From Epithemia pelagica (lineage: Eukaryota > Bacillariophyta > Bacillariophyceae > Surirellales > Surirellaceae), in assembly GCA_946965045.2 (NCBI GenBank), contig OX337239.1, positions 62,001-126,000 on the forward strand: 64,000 nt of DNA, read 5' to 3'. A program made the translations under genes and the position numbers. The notes below the pieces were generated by a model that made no database searches, was not told the DNA's origin, and saw only the letters and a list, made by a program, of their open reading frames with translations. Within the stretch, counting starts at the first letter, position 1, and every line of letters starts with the position of its first letter. Below are positions 30,979 to 42,300 of the stretch, piece after piece.

Positions 30979-33513
30979 TCTTGTTGTGATTGGAACCAAG
31001 GGAGTATAGTGCCAGCAGCGTGTGTGTGTGGTTTCACGGAAATGATGATGTGATTGTGGTTGTTGTGATTCGTGATGATGATTCTGGAAACTCGAGATTT
31101 GTGGTTGGATGATTCTTTGCTCGAGAGAGACTCTGTTTCTATGAATCAGTAGGTGGCCCAATTCCTGGATTCCAATTTGTGTGGTTCTTCTTGTTGGATT
31201 GTCCGAATATGTGTGTGTGTGTGGCTACGGAGAGAAGGGCGTAGTAGTGAACAAGAGGCAAAGGAGAGTGCTCGTTCGTTCGCTCGTTTGTTTGTTTGTT
31301 CCCGAGTGGCTTGCCTTGTTCGCTTGTAAGAAGTGTTTGTTTGGTGTTTGATCAAGGAACGTGAATAGTTAGAAGGTTGTCTTGCGCACAACACAAGGGT
31401 GACGTGTGCCTTCTCTTTTCTCGGTTCTGATGATCCAGAAAAGAGGGGCAATGGCCATTGAGCAATCAGAACTCGGAACAATAATAATATTATACCTATC
31501 GGAAAAAAGGATCCAACTTCAAAATGCTTCATTTCGTCTTCCACCCATTCTCTTCCAACTGTGCCTCCTACGTGTGTTGGCTTCGCTTCCCCTTCAAATT
31601 CGGAACCAAACGATCGCATCCATGATCGAAACTGGGTGTCATTCGTTGTGCCGGGCCCATCATTGACAGCCCTTTCTCCAATCAATAGATCCAATATATA
31701 TAGAACTGTTCTGATTGGGTCGAACCTCTCATTCCGACACGCACGCCATGACGTGTGCACCTGGTTCCATCTGTCATCCAACACTCTCCATCGTGTGGCT
31801 CTCCTTGCGCTTCATGGAGTCACTTTGCCCATGGAACAAGACGCTTGAAGTAGTAGGGGCGTCGGAATTCGGAAGTGGATCGTGTGCGCACGTCTGGAAC
31901 GTGGGTCCACGAAGACTTTAGTCGCGTCGGTCTCGGATCTCGGATGACAACAAAATATCTAGTCGCACATAAGATACATGACAAGATCCTCCGTATCTTT
32001 TTTCACAGAATTCGTTGTTGTTTTGTGTTGCTGGGATTGTGGTTGCCAATGAAATCTCTCCAGAGACTCCAAGCGGCCTCCGTCTGGACCCATTCCAAAG
32101 AACTCTATCGGTTCGTTCCTTGCTATTCGTATCGCCACAGCGACCAATCCCATGGCGAATCCAAGATGGACCCACGTTTGAACCAGCACACAGTCTCTTG
32201 GTTCTCTATATGCGGGTCGTCGACGTGTGTGTGTGTGTGGTTTGGATTCCACAACCACAACAATGGCCCCTTCCGGTCACTGGAAGAACGCGCGCTCCTC
32301 CGCTCCACGGTTGTACGTGAGACGCGCGCCGGAAGGAAAAAAGAAATGCCAGGGGGGAATCTCTAGTTCCATGGAACAATGAGGGTGTCATGGAATACAC
32401 ACACAAGTGTGGAACGACACGAGAGTTGGGGGTCGGTTGGTTGGTTGGGTTCCGTCGTGCAGGACAGTGTTTCGTTCGTGGGCAAGAGATGTGCCGGTCC
32501 CGCAGGGGAGATTCTCCCTCCAAACGACGACGACAACGACGACGGTTGGCACAGTTCAGGTATTATTCGTCGAGGAGTCTTTTTGTTTGGTTGGTTGGTT
32601 GGTTGGGTGATGGGTCGACACACACACACACACACACTACCTATAGAGAAACGATGCGGTGGTGGCCGTGGGGGAGCCGTGGGACAATCAACCACACACG
32701 CTCATCACCCGCGCCGTTCCCAGTGGAACGTTGTGGAGAGGATGATGACGCAAGAAGCAATCCATCCATCCATCCTTTCGACAACACACACACTGTGCGT
32801 GCTCGTTTGGCACACGGTGTGCTCTGTTTTTGCTTCTCACAACGACGAAACCCCCGACTGTGCCAGCAACACAACCACCAAAAGAATCAGGATGACACAA
32901 CAACAACCACAAACGTGCAACACAATCATACAAACCGGGCCCACACCAAAAAAAGGGTTTGGTCCTGCTCGTCTCCACGGTGACTGGAACGTTACCATGC
33001 TGCCATCTTTTGTTTGAAACAAGAAACACAAGGACCTCCACCCGTTTCGTCATGCTTGGGTTGTCCGATTCTTGTTCCTGTGGATCCACCAAACGAACGC
33101 CACATCAGTCCACAGAGTGTTCTGGTTCGTGGGACAACACAACAAGAGCACACACACACGTTCTTGTCGCAACCGCACTGTGGTTCGCAACAAAAGGACA
33201 CACGAGGAACCACCAGAAACGAAGCACGACGACCCGAGTTTGGGAACGGACCCTAGTATATTGGATGAGCCACAACCACCACCACCATCACCAGACGTTA
33301 AACCGCCGTTGGGCCTCTCCCACAGCGCACCCAAACAACAAGCTCCCAAGCAGAACACTAGACATTTGTTGGACGGCAACAGGATTCTTTTATAGTTTTG
33401 CCACTGCAGGGCCTACACCATGCAACGTGTTGCGCACAATCGCGTTTCATCCTTCCTTGGTGGTGTAGGGATCCGAAACTCGTCGTGTTGTGGAGGGGGA
33501 AGAGGAGCGAGTA
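30979..33513. other. Long gene-free spacer with an orphan copy of the K6/K7 upstream block
   Basis: No convincing gene in 2.5 kb; open frames are Thr/His/Ser low-complexity shadows. A stretch at 31961..32160 matches the upstream regions of K6 (35427..35600) and K7 (38547..38660) but has no kelch gene beside it. Simple repeats include CA tracts at about 32621..32637. Confidence 0.55.
31961..32160. repeat. Orphan copy of kelch subfamily-2 upstream block
   Basis: It starts AGTCGCACATAAGATACATG, continues ACAAGATCCTCCGTATCTTT, and later has GCTATTCGTATCGCCACAGC, as in 35427..35600. It may be what is left of a lost kelch copy. Confidence 0.55.
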
Positions 33514-34119
33514 AGGGCTGGGTAAGCCGGTCCATGTTCGGCTAAGTAGGCTCAGTACATTAAGCTACGTAGAGTACATAAAATCACATAGTACACGTCA
33601 CGCCGGAAATGGTCGGAATTTCAAAAAAATGCAAAAACGCTCGACAATGATGGCGAGATCCGGTGACGCCGTATGCATTCACCCATGCATCGCATAAACA
33701 TCCAACCACCGTAAGTCCTTTACCTTTACCTTTGAAATTGTTGTCTAAAATTACAAAAGATTTGCCAAGTTGGCTGAAAAGGTACGCTCATTTTTCTGCA
33801 GTGATGAAATCGAACGACCGCCCTATCTCACCCATTTTTCAATGCTGACTCGACCGAATTGAAAGCATAGTCACTCTAGTAGTAAATAATCTTCTTGTCA
33901 AAGCGGTCGAGTCAAGCTCTATTATTGAGGAAGTTATGGCCATGGGGGTGATGGCTTCCACCATTGTCGAGCGATGGCTTCCAATTTGCATTGTTTCTCG
34001 TGGCAGCAAGTTTTCAATTTGAGACCATCCGCCCCACTTGTTACACTGATGAAAATAGTACTACGTAGCTTAATGTACTGAGCCTACTTAGCCGAACATG
34101 GATCGGCTTACCCAGCCCT
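33514..34119. mobile_element. MITE with about 58-bp terminal inverted repeats and TA target duplication
   Basis: The left end (33514) reads AGGGCTGGGTAAGCC and runs to GCTACGTAG near 33571. The right end (34061 to 34119) is its inverse, ending GGCTTACCCAGCCCT. The two arms differ by about one base. TA flanks both ends (33512 to 33513 and 34120 to 34121), the duplication expected for Tc1/mariner-type insertion. The 606-bp element holds no transposase; its longest open frame is about 60 codons. It sits directly beside the 3' end of kelch copy K6. Confidence 0.8.
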
Positions 34120-34144
34120 TAGTTGGAGTGGCCGCTGCGAGACA

Positions 34145-35286
34145 CGGATGATACCACCACCATGTGTTGGGAGGTTGTTCCCAGAGTCGACCAAAACACC
34201 AGGAATACCGGTCATCGAGGATCAGAGGCAGTGTCGCACACGAGTCATTTCAATGTCCACGAATCCCCGTTCCCCCAATCACGGCCACTTTTTGGTTGGC
34301 CACTGCCACCATTCGGCACCCATTGCGGTGATTCCAGCCATTGCGACAATGCCCGAGGGGTGGGAGCGTCCACCAACGGTTGCGGCAGGTATCCAAGACA
34401 TCGACCGTTCGGGAGCCTGACCCCGCCAACACCAGACACGATCCCACGGCAACCATGGTACACGTAAACCGGGGGGCAAACAGCATCCAATCCGATCGAG
34501 TCGTCCAACCAGACGACGACGACAAGGCGGATAGGATTGTAGAATCATCACTACCAGGCGATGCAAACTCCAAATATTCCACCAACCGTTCCCCGCAGCC
34601 TCCCACCACAAAGATACGGTGACCAATGACGGCACTGGCACAATAGGATCGAGGAACCTTCATGGAGGGCCCCTCCAGGACCGTGTCGTTGTTCGTATCC
34701 AGTATGTCCACCGACGCCAAGTATGTTCCACGGACCTTTCCTCCCATGACGACAATGTAGCGGTTGTGAACCGCAACCGACAAAATCCTCGGCGTTCCGT
34801 CGATAGTTGACAGTTTAACGTCGTCCATTGGCTCCTTCTTGAGAAGCTGCTGCTGTAAGATACGGATGGTTCCAGCAACTCATGGGCATCGATCCGTTCG
34901 ATATCATGGAAACTGGAATGATAAGAATGGGATCCTCCCATCACGTAGACGCCGCCATTGCACACCACAGCAGCATGTCCATCACGACTCATCATGTTCA
35001 TGGGTGGCCCTTTTCGCCACTGCTTGTTGGTTTCTGCTAAATTAAGTACAAGAACGGAATTCGAGATAAGGTAAAATCGTTCAAGTCCTCCCAACACAAC
35101 AACCGTTTGCCCCTTGTTGTTGTTGTTGTCGTCGTCGTCGTTCGTATCGGGATGATCGAGTACGACCGTAGCATGATCGCAACGCCATCCACCCAAAAGA
35201 GGAGGCCAGTCGTTGGTACTCCATTGGGCTGCCTCTTCCAGAACAAGGCCTGACCGCCGAGCTTGTTCGTGCCGTGTCAGTCTCAT
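34145..35286 (-). pseudogene. Kelch copy K6 (subfamily 2), frameshifted
   Basis: It starts with an ATG at 35286 (MRLTRHEQARRSGLVLEEAAQW). Blades are marked by TVVVLGG, VYVMGG, IVVMGG, IFVVGG and CLVLAG, with linkers HDIERIDAHELLE, ASVDILDTN, RLVEYLEF and RTVDVLDTCRNRWWTLP. Two frame changes are needed. Near 34795 the frame leaves WTTLNCQLSTERRGFC and resumes as VAVHNRYIVVMGG. Near 34255 the frame stops after VAVIGGTGIRGH while another frame continues to RYSWCFGRLWEQ, the family C-terminus. Subfamily 2 shares the propeller layout of K1 to K5 but is clearly diverged. It may be a decayed gene or a gene with assembly indels. The MITE lies just beyond its 3' end. Confidence 0.7.
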
Positions 35287-37428
35287 GTTGAGAATGCACA
35301 ATTGGTTGCTACTATTGGTATTGTGTGCGGTGGTACAATAGGAATTTGATGGATCACACGTTTGAGGTGGAAACGAAATCGACAGTATACACACGCTTGG
35401 CACGAAGTTTCATGGATACGAGTCGCACATACTCTACATGACAAGATCCTCCGTATCTTTCCACAAATCTTTTCGCGTTGTGTTGTTTTGTCCATGGCAA
35501 TCTCAAGAGAGAAACGAGTCCGCAAGACGAGTCAAAGTCTCCTTCTCGAAACAACGATCCGTTCCTAGCTATTCGTATCGCCACAGCGACTGATCCATGA
35601 CAACATCCTCGGTACACCGCATCGAATCCCAAGCCCCACACACTTTTTGGAACCACACATCCTGCTGTGCTACTGGTCGACGTCCTTGGCTCGCTATATC
35701 ACCTCTGTCTCCTCCGTGAAACGCTTTCGTCTTCACTGTCTGATGTGAGACACATGAATGAATGAATGCCAGCAGAATCTCACCACCACAACACAACCTC
35801 TGGAATACTATGCCGAGACGGAACGTCGTTCCGACAAGGTACACACAACAGGCCCGTATCAATCATTGGGCCACCCTGATCCAAGATTATGACTGAAGGA
35901 CCAAGATGGTACGACCCAAGATCATTGTCATTATATACGCGAGAACCCATTCGTATTCTCCCTTTCACGGACGCTTCATGGCTCCAGCTATTTACTTCGA
36001 CAAGGATACCAACGACAGTGAAGACAACTACCTTGATGGTGCAGCAAGAATGAAATTCACAAGAACACACATCCTAGAGTACCGCTAGTATCGCGACAAT
36101 CAGACCTCAATGACGATGGATCGATAATCTGGTCCCTGTCGACCAAATTCGTCCCCCCCAACTCTTTTGGTCCAGTGGCACCACGAATGATACCGATCCA
36201 CAACCAATCCAGACTTGAGGAACTCTAGGTGTGTCGTAGGAGTGTGCAGTCCATTGGACTGGTCGTCCTTCTCTCACCGAGCCAAAACGACAACCACAAC
36301 AACAGCTTGCAGGACTCGTACAATCTCTCCATGTCGACCGAAACCACGGCGACGGAACCAACAGGAGACATTAAGACCATGACTTTGTCGTGCCGTTCTT
36401 GTTCAACCATCATCCGCAAAAGACGCAACTGCACGAAAACACATTCCAATGACCGTCACAAGAGGAGACTGACATATGTGTGTTTCAAGAGTTACGTTTG
36501 GGTCCTTTCCACACACTGTGATGAGACACATGAATTGAATTCTGGACTCTCGTCAGAAACCGAGGCAGATGCACAACCGCAAAGACCATGAACAAGACAA
36601 GGAGATACAATCGATACTCTGTTCCCATGGTCCTCTCAAACGTGAGATTGAACCACAACAAGAGAATATCGGCAATGGATCCAAGCTTGGTTGTGGCGCA
36701 GGACCCGACAAACTCCACTCATGGTTCGTGTCCTTGGACGGACAGCAACCAGAATGCGTTCCACCCAAACCCTGGGTACACTAATGCTTACCTTTTTGTC
36801 TCTTGCACCATGTATATTTGCCCACTAACAGGGGGCGTGAGTTCTCTCAACCAGTGGAACGCCATGATCTATTACAATCCGAGGCATCCATCCAGATCAT
36901 GGACTAGCTAGATTCACGAACTGTCGACAAAGCCATCATTTGTGCAGAAATGAACTCCATGACGAGACAACCACAACAACAAAAAAGCAAAGGGAAATCA
37001 ACCATATGAGTCGTTTGTTCTTCTATCCCAGGGATGCACCCAGGTGTGATTCTACGGACAAGAGGTTGTCTTGGAGAAACAAACCAAAGCAAGAAACGTC
37101 AATTTGTGCTGTTGCCTTACACAAGGGAGATGGGTTATACGAGAGTACCCACCAAAAGATTCCAGGCAACAATCCTTGCACCTGTCTGCATTTGTAAGAT
37201 CACCTACCATCGTTCTGTAGGATGGTTCGAGAGAGCATGGTATTAGTCGTAAAGATTTCATAGTAGCGAGAAACTGTGAGAGGCTCCTCGCCTTTGGAAC
37301 AATCCTCAAGGACCATTCGACATCCAACAAGCACATGTGTAAAACAGTTTCTTTCTACTTGTGAGCTCCGATTCACTACAAGGATTGCAATGGAATAGAA
37401 AACAAGTCATTCATTCAAAACTAAGCAT
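35287..37428. other. Upstream block of K6 and gene-free spacer
   Basis: 35427..35600 is the subfamily-2 upstream block (AGTCGCACATACTCTACATG, GATCCTCCGTATCTTT, GCTATTCGTATCGCCACAGC). The rest, about 1.8 kb, has no gene I can support. Open frames up to about 120 codons on both strands lack recognisable features. Confidence 0.5.
35427..35600. repeat. Kelch subfamily-2 upstream block before K6
   Basis: It shares ordered segments with 31961..32160 and 38547..38660, beginning AGTCGCACATA, then ACATGACAAGATCCTCCGT. Confidence 0.6.
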
Positions 37429-38419
37429 CTATGCTTCATCCTGCCCGTTGTCACCATGGCATGTATTGGGCCTTGCTAGTTTGCGAGCTCCAAGCGTGGT
37501 TGCGGCGAGTATATCCAAGACATGCACCGTATATGTTCGTGTCGCCCCGTCACCACCAGACACGATCCCACGGCTTTTGTGTACTGCGGAACACTGTGTG
37601 GTTGTAGGTCCGACCGGAAGTACCAACTCCGAGTGAGTGGTCCAACCAGCAGACAAGGAGGAACGGACAGAAGAAGCAGTCTCATCCCTTGTCGTTTCCG
37701 TGTCACAAGGCAAAGCAAAAGTCTCAATACTCCACCGACCGATTGGTGCAGCCTCCAAGGACGAATAGGCGGTGACCAAGGACCGCACTGCCACAGCATG
37801 ATCGAGGAAACGTCGTCATGGGTGATCCCCAAGTGAGTCTGTGAGTCCTGGTATCCAAAATCTCAACGGATGAAGAAGCCGGGCCTTGTGACCAGCTCTT
37901 TCCGCCCATGATGACACTGTAGCGATTGTGAACTGCGTCCGCACAACATGCTTGTCGTTGCGCCAATCATCGACAGTTTCAGGTCGTCCATTGAATCTGT
38001 TTTGGACTGCTGCTTCTTGTCCAAGATGATTGCAGCAAATCATCCACGCCAATGCGTTCCATAGTTTCGTGCCATGAAAAAGTTTCCTCCCACGACAGAA
38101 ACGCCTCCTGTATTACACAAAGCAGCGGCATGTCCTGTACGAGTCTTGTTCCTGGGTGACCCGTCTCGCCACTGCTTGTTTGGTTCTGCTACATTCAATA
38201 CCAGAACAGAGTTGACATAGCGCTTTGCTCTGGATATCCTCCCATCACAACGACCACCGTTTGTGCCTTGTTGTTGTCGTCGTTCGTGTGGTTGTTGCGA
38301 TGATTGAGTACGACCGATACATGCTCGAAAGTAGGCCAGTCACTTGTATTCCATTCGGCTGTCTCTTCCAGAACAAGGCCCGATTGCCATGCAGTGTCAT
38401 TCTCGTTTGGAGAATGCAC
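37429..38419 (-). pseudogene. Kelch copy K7 (subfamily 2), multiply frameshifted
   Basis: The N-terminus starts at 38419 with MHSPNENDTAWQSGLVLEETAEWNTSDWPTF and runs to VVVVMGGYPEQ (about 38225), then breaks. Middle pieces lie in other frames: AVHNRYSVIMGGKSW, SSVEILDTRTHRLTWG, GHRLFVLGGCTNRSVEY (stop at 37724), then SSLSAGWTTHSELVLPV and TYTVHVLDILAAT (ending at 37429). At least three frame changes are needed and part of the region around the second blade is degraded, so this is a clear pseudogene. It lies in the same orientation as K6, with the same upstream block. Confidence 0.75.
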
Positions 38420-39360
38420 AATTTGTTTGGTAGTACATTGGAATCAAACTCACACACACACACGTAGTCTAGGTGTTGCTGAGGTTGATGGAACTCGACA
38501 GCGTGTCTGTCAGGCGTACGCTTGGCACGAAGTTTCGTGGATTCTAGTCGCACATAATATACATGACATAGCTTTCGACCAATCTTTTTTTGGGAACAAC
38601 AGGATCCTCCGCATCTTTCCGGACACATCTTTTTTGTGGCAGCCACCAGGCATCACTGCAACACATCAGGTAGTATTCGACACATCCTCCATTCGGCACA
38701 ACCGCAGCCATCGTCATTGGATCCATCCGGAGATGTATCGTTGCGTGTGTCATTGACTCACGCGGCTCTCGTTGGTGTGTATGACAATGATGGAAAAGCG
38801 GTGCGTTCGTGTCCTGTTGCTAATCGCGAAGAAAGTGGAGAGCGAGGGGATTCCAATTGGCGAAAGCGAAACGACCATGACCACCCTGCATGTCATGCCT
38901 TTCCCATGTTTGGACAAGCACGAGCTAGAATGAGACTAGCGAACACGAAGAAACCAAGGTCCTCTTTCCAGTTTTCGACCAAATGGACGAAGGATGTTGA
39001 GTCTTGCTTCTTCCCCAGAGGTGCGAGTGGACCCCATGTGTCCGTTTGGACAGCGATGAGCGACGAGGGTCGACCGATGGTCGTCCTCGCACGACACAAA
39101 ATCCTCGTTCTAGCGCGTAGAGAATGAAACACTACAGCGAGAGGGACGGAACCGATGCATCAGCCGTGGATGTCATGGGACCGAAAAGCAGTCACCATTC
39201 GTTGTTCAAGCTCCAAGGAATACCAACTTTCCAAATCAATCAACAGGGCCACAACAACACCACAACACAACGACCGGCAAGGACCATTAAAAACCAGACT
39301 GAGGCACACGAATCCTCCTGGAGTAAAAAACACACACACAACAGAGAAGGAAACGGCAAT
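38420..39360. other. Upstream block of K7 and 5' region of the G8 protein gene
   Basis: 38547..38660 carries the subfamily-2 block (AGTCGCACATAATATACATG, then after an insertion GGATCCTCCGCATCTTTCC). The frame of the next gene is open from an ATG at 39124, but 39124 to 39360 encodes a polar stretch and probably is 5' UTR. Confidence 0.5.
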
Positions 39361-42300
39361 ATGAAACCGCTTGGCAAGGACTGGACAGTTCGTGTCACAT
39401 GGTGCATTTTGTATTCCCTACTGCTGGCGGGCAAGAAGGGTGCCTCGGCGTCGGTCGCCGCCAAGTCTCAGTTTCATGGAGGCGTTCGTGGTTCCAGAGC
39501 ATTGCCCGTGTGGCCCTCTTCTTCTTCGTCTTCTTCTTCTACTACGACTAGTGGGAATCTCGTGTCGTCCTTGGAGGCCGCTACCGAGCAACCGAATGCG
39601 ACGGCTCCGACTCCACGGTTTCATCCGGCTCCTGGTCCATCCGCATGGCACCCTGTAATTCATCGACAATTGCACATGCCCGACTTTGTGCCCCTGAGCT
39701 GCAATGGCAATCTTCGAGACGCGCCATGCCACTCGTGGTCGTCGACATTTGGGTCTCGGGCCGTCTTTGACGAACGACTCGTAATCGAGTGTGGAACCTG
39801 TGTCGAACTGGATCCCCTTTTGGATGCCAATGTGCCCCCCAAAGTAACGTTTGTCGACGGCTTGGACATTCGAGGCCGGTTCCTCATGAAACACAAGGTG
39901 GAAATTGCCTTTTATACGCCACTCATTGTCGTGCAAGGAGAATGGATTGTCTTGGCCCGACAAGCCGTGACGGGAACACCCTCGGTACGGGTCGTCCTGA
40001 CGGGAGACGACGACACTCAATTCTTTGAACCCATTCACGAAAATGCCAACAAGTGCGAAGGCAATCTGTGCCAGGTCGGCCCCAAGGCGATTACCATTGC
40101 CGGTGGACGCATTCGAGGTAAGCCGATACCTGTATCTACACGACGACATGTTGGAGGAACGCACCGTGGTATGACTCACTGTTTGCCTTGGGTGTGTTGC
40201 ATCGTGGAACCACTCTCTCTATCTACATACACAGCTCGTGGATTGCCCAACGACACACCAACCTGGACCAAACTCCACACGGTGCATCGCGCCATGGAGA
40301 GTCCTGGATCGCATGGTCCCCCGTTCCATCCGTATAATGCCCCACCCATGGACGCAGGTTGCAATGCCAATGGCACTTACTTTGGGATCAATTTCGTGGA
40401 GCAACCATCCGGCGACAACAATGACCATTGTCCAAGTGGTGACGAATTCCATGTCACACCTGGTTCCAAAACCAGTTGCAGCAATAGCAATGACAACAAC
40501 ATGTTTCAAGTGGTGGATCGAACCTCGACACGTCATGGAATTCAATTGGATTTGAAACAGTTTCGTCATTGTCTCGAAACCACCAGAACCTATCTCTTGA
40601 CGATTCGTGTGCGCTTATATGACACCACCAATAACGACGACCATAACAATGGCTCGGTTCGGACGGAATGTGCCTTGTCCGAGAGTCAGTGCCTACGTGT
40701 CGAACACGAATACATGACGTCAGACTTTGAGCGAACGTGGTCTACCGTGTGGAACGAGCCCCAAGCCTTGAGGACGACCTATGGCACGGTCATTACCATT
40801 GTGACGGAACTCGAATTTGCCTCGACGGCACTCGACGCAACCAATGTTTATCAACTGTTGCGTCTCGTGGGACCCGGTGCTGGAGTGAATCTGCACGTGG
40901 AAGAATTCCATTTGTTCCTCCCCCCGGCCTCACTCTACAATCACGACCCTGCCTGTACGGGCAATGCCTTGCACCCATCCTCGGGGGATGCCGAGTCGGG
41001 AATCTACAGTCCCTTTCCATTGTATGTGACTCATGAGTGGATCTATGCCACCATTGAAGAAGATGCCGAGAGTGACAACCATTTTTTTCAAATTCGGGGT
41101 CGTACGAATCGTGATCGAGAAAAATCAGGACTGGCCTGGGATGTAAATCCCCACTGCTTGCAAGAAGGGGCCTATTTGCGGTAAGTTCATGGTCGATCCA
41201 CATTCTGGATGGATGTGCCTAGAGAGTTGGTTACTCATTCGTTTCTTGGTTGTACGCCGTGTACCATTCGTGTTTCACAGGTTCTCCGCCGACGTGCGGT
41301 TGGCAGCCGGCTCTTTAGAATCGGCAGTGTTGGTGTTGAAGCCTCGTTTGCTTGCCGAGTATACGTCCGGGGACGCGGCGGTTGCGGCAACTCTCGCCGA
41401 ATGTCCCCCTGTCACTCTGGATTCCGGGTGGACTGCTTGTTCGGGCTTTTGGATTGTCACTTCGGAGTTTACCGGTGGAGATTTGATATCCAAGCTCCAA
41501 GTGGAACTGGGTGCCACAGCCTTTTTGGATTTTGACTTGGACAATATCTCTGTTGTCATCGACGGCGGTGACCCGAATATACTGATTCTGGACCAATCGG
41601 TAGAGAATAAGTGGATGCCTGGATCGGAAGTTTTGGTGACAAGTCATACACCCGACTGGGATGGACATCAAGTGCGGGTGATCCAAGACGTGTTGCCACA
41701 CACGGCAGATCCCAGCTTTGTCCAATTGAAACTAGACTCACCCATTCCTCGACCCACCACGGTCTTGGAGGATGCCAGGTTTGCGGTGGAAGTTGCTCTC
41801 CTTTCACGCAACATTGTCTTTGAAGGTGAGGCGTCCGAGACGAGACCCTTGGTCGGGGGACATTTGTGGTTCTTGCACACCCCCCTTGTCAATCAATACA
41901 TTGAGGGTATTGACATTCGAAATTTTGGTCAACAAGGAATACTGGGACGATACCCCATTCACTTTCATTTCTGCGGTGATAGCAGCGCTGCCCTCGTTTC
42001 CAAAAATACGATACGCCACTCCAACCAACGAGCCATTGTGATTCACGGGACGCACAATGTCAAAGTGCATGAAAATGTCGTTTTTGATACCAAGGGTCAT
42101 GCCATTATGCTGGAAGATGGATTTGAAACGGGGAATGAATTTGTTCGGAATCTTGGGGCCTCTACGGGAGCCGTCCAACAGGTCATTCCGAACAATGGAT
42201 TCAATGGAGACGAAACGGATTTGGCACCCGCCACCTTTTGGATATCCAACCCCTCAAATCGCTGGATTGGCAATGTTGCGGCGGGGTCGGAAAGCTCGGG

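Noticed and set aside
29345-31053. Plus-strand frames of up to 264 codons opposite the LRR gene
   Set aside because: They are Gly/Gln/Arg-rich antisense shadows of the LRR reading frame.
31146-31784. Minus-strand 212-codon frame upstream of the LRR gene
   Set aside because: It is full of Asn/Thr/Arg and microsatellite-derived His-Thr runs; more likely promoter and 5' UTR.
39124-39360. Upstream ATG of the G8 protein
   Set aside because: The extension is polar and would hide the clear signal peptide that begins at 39361.
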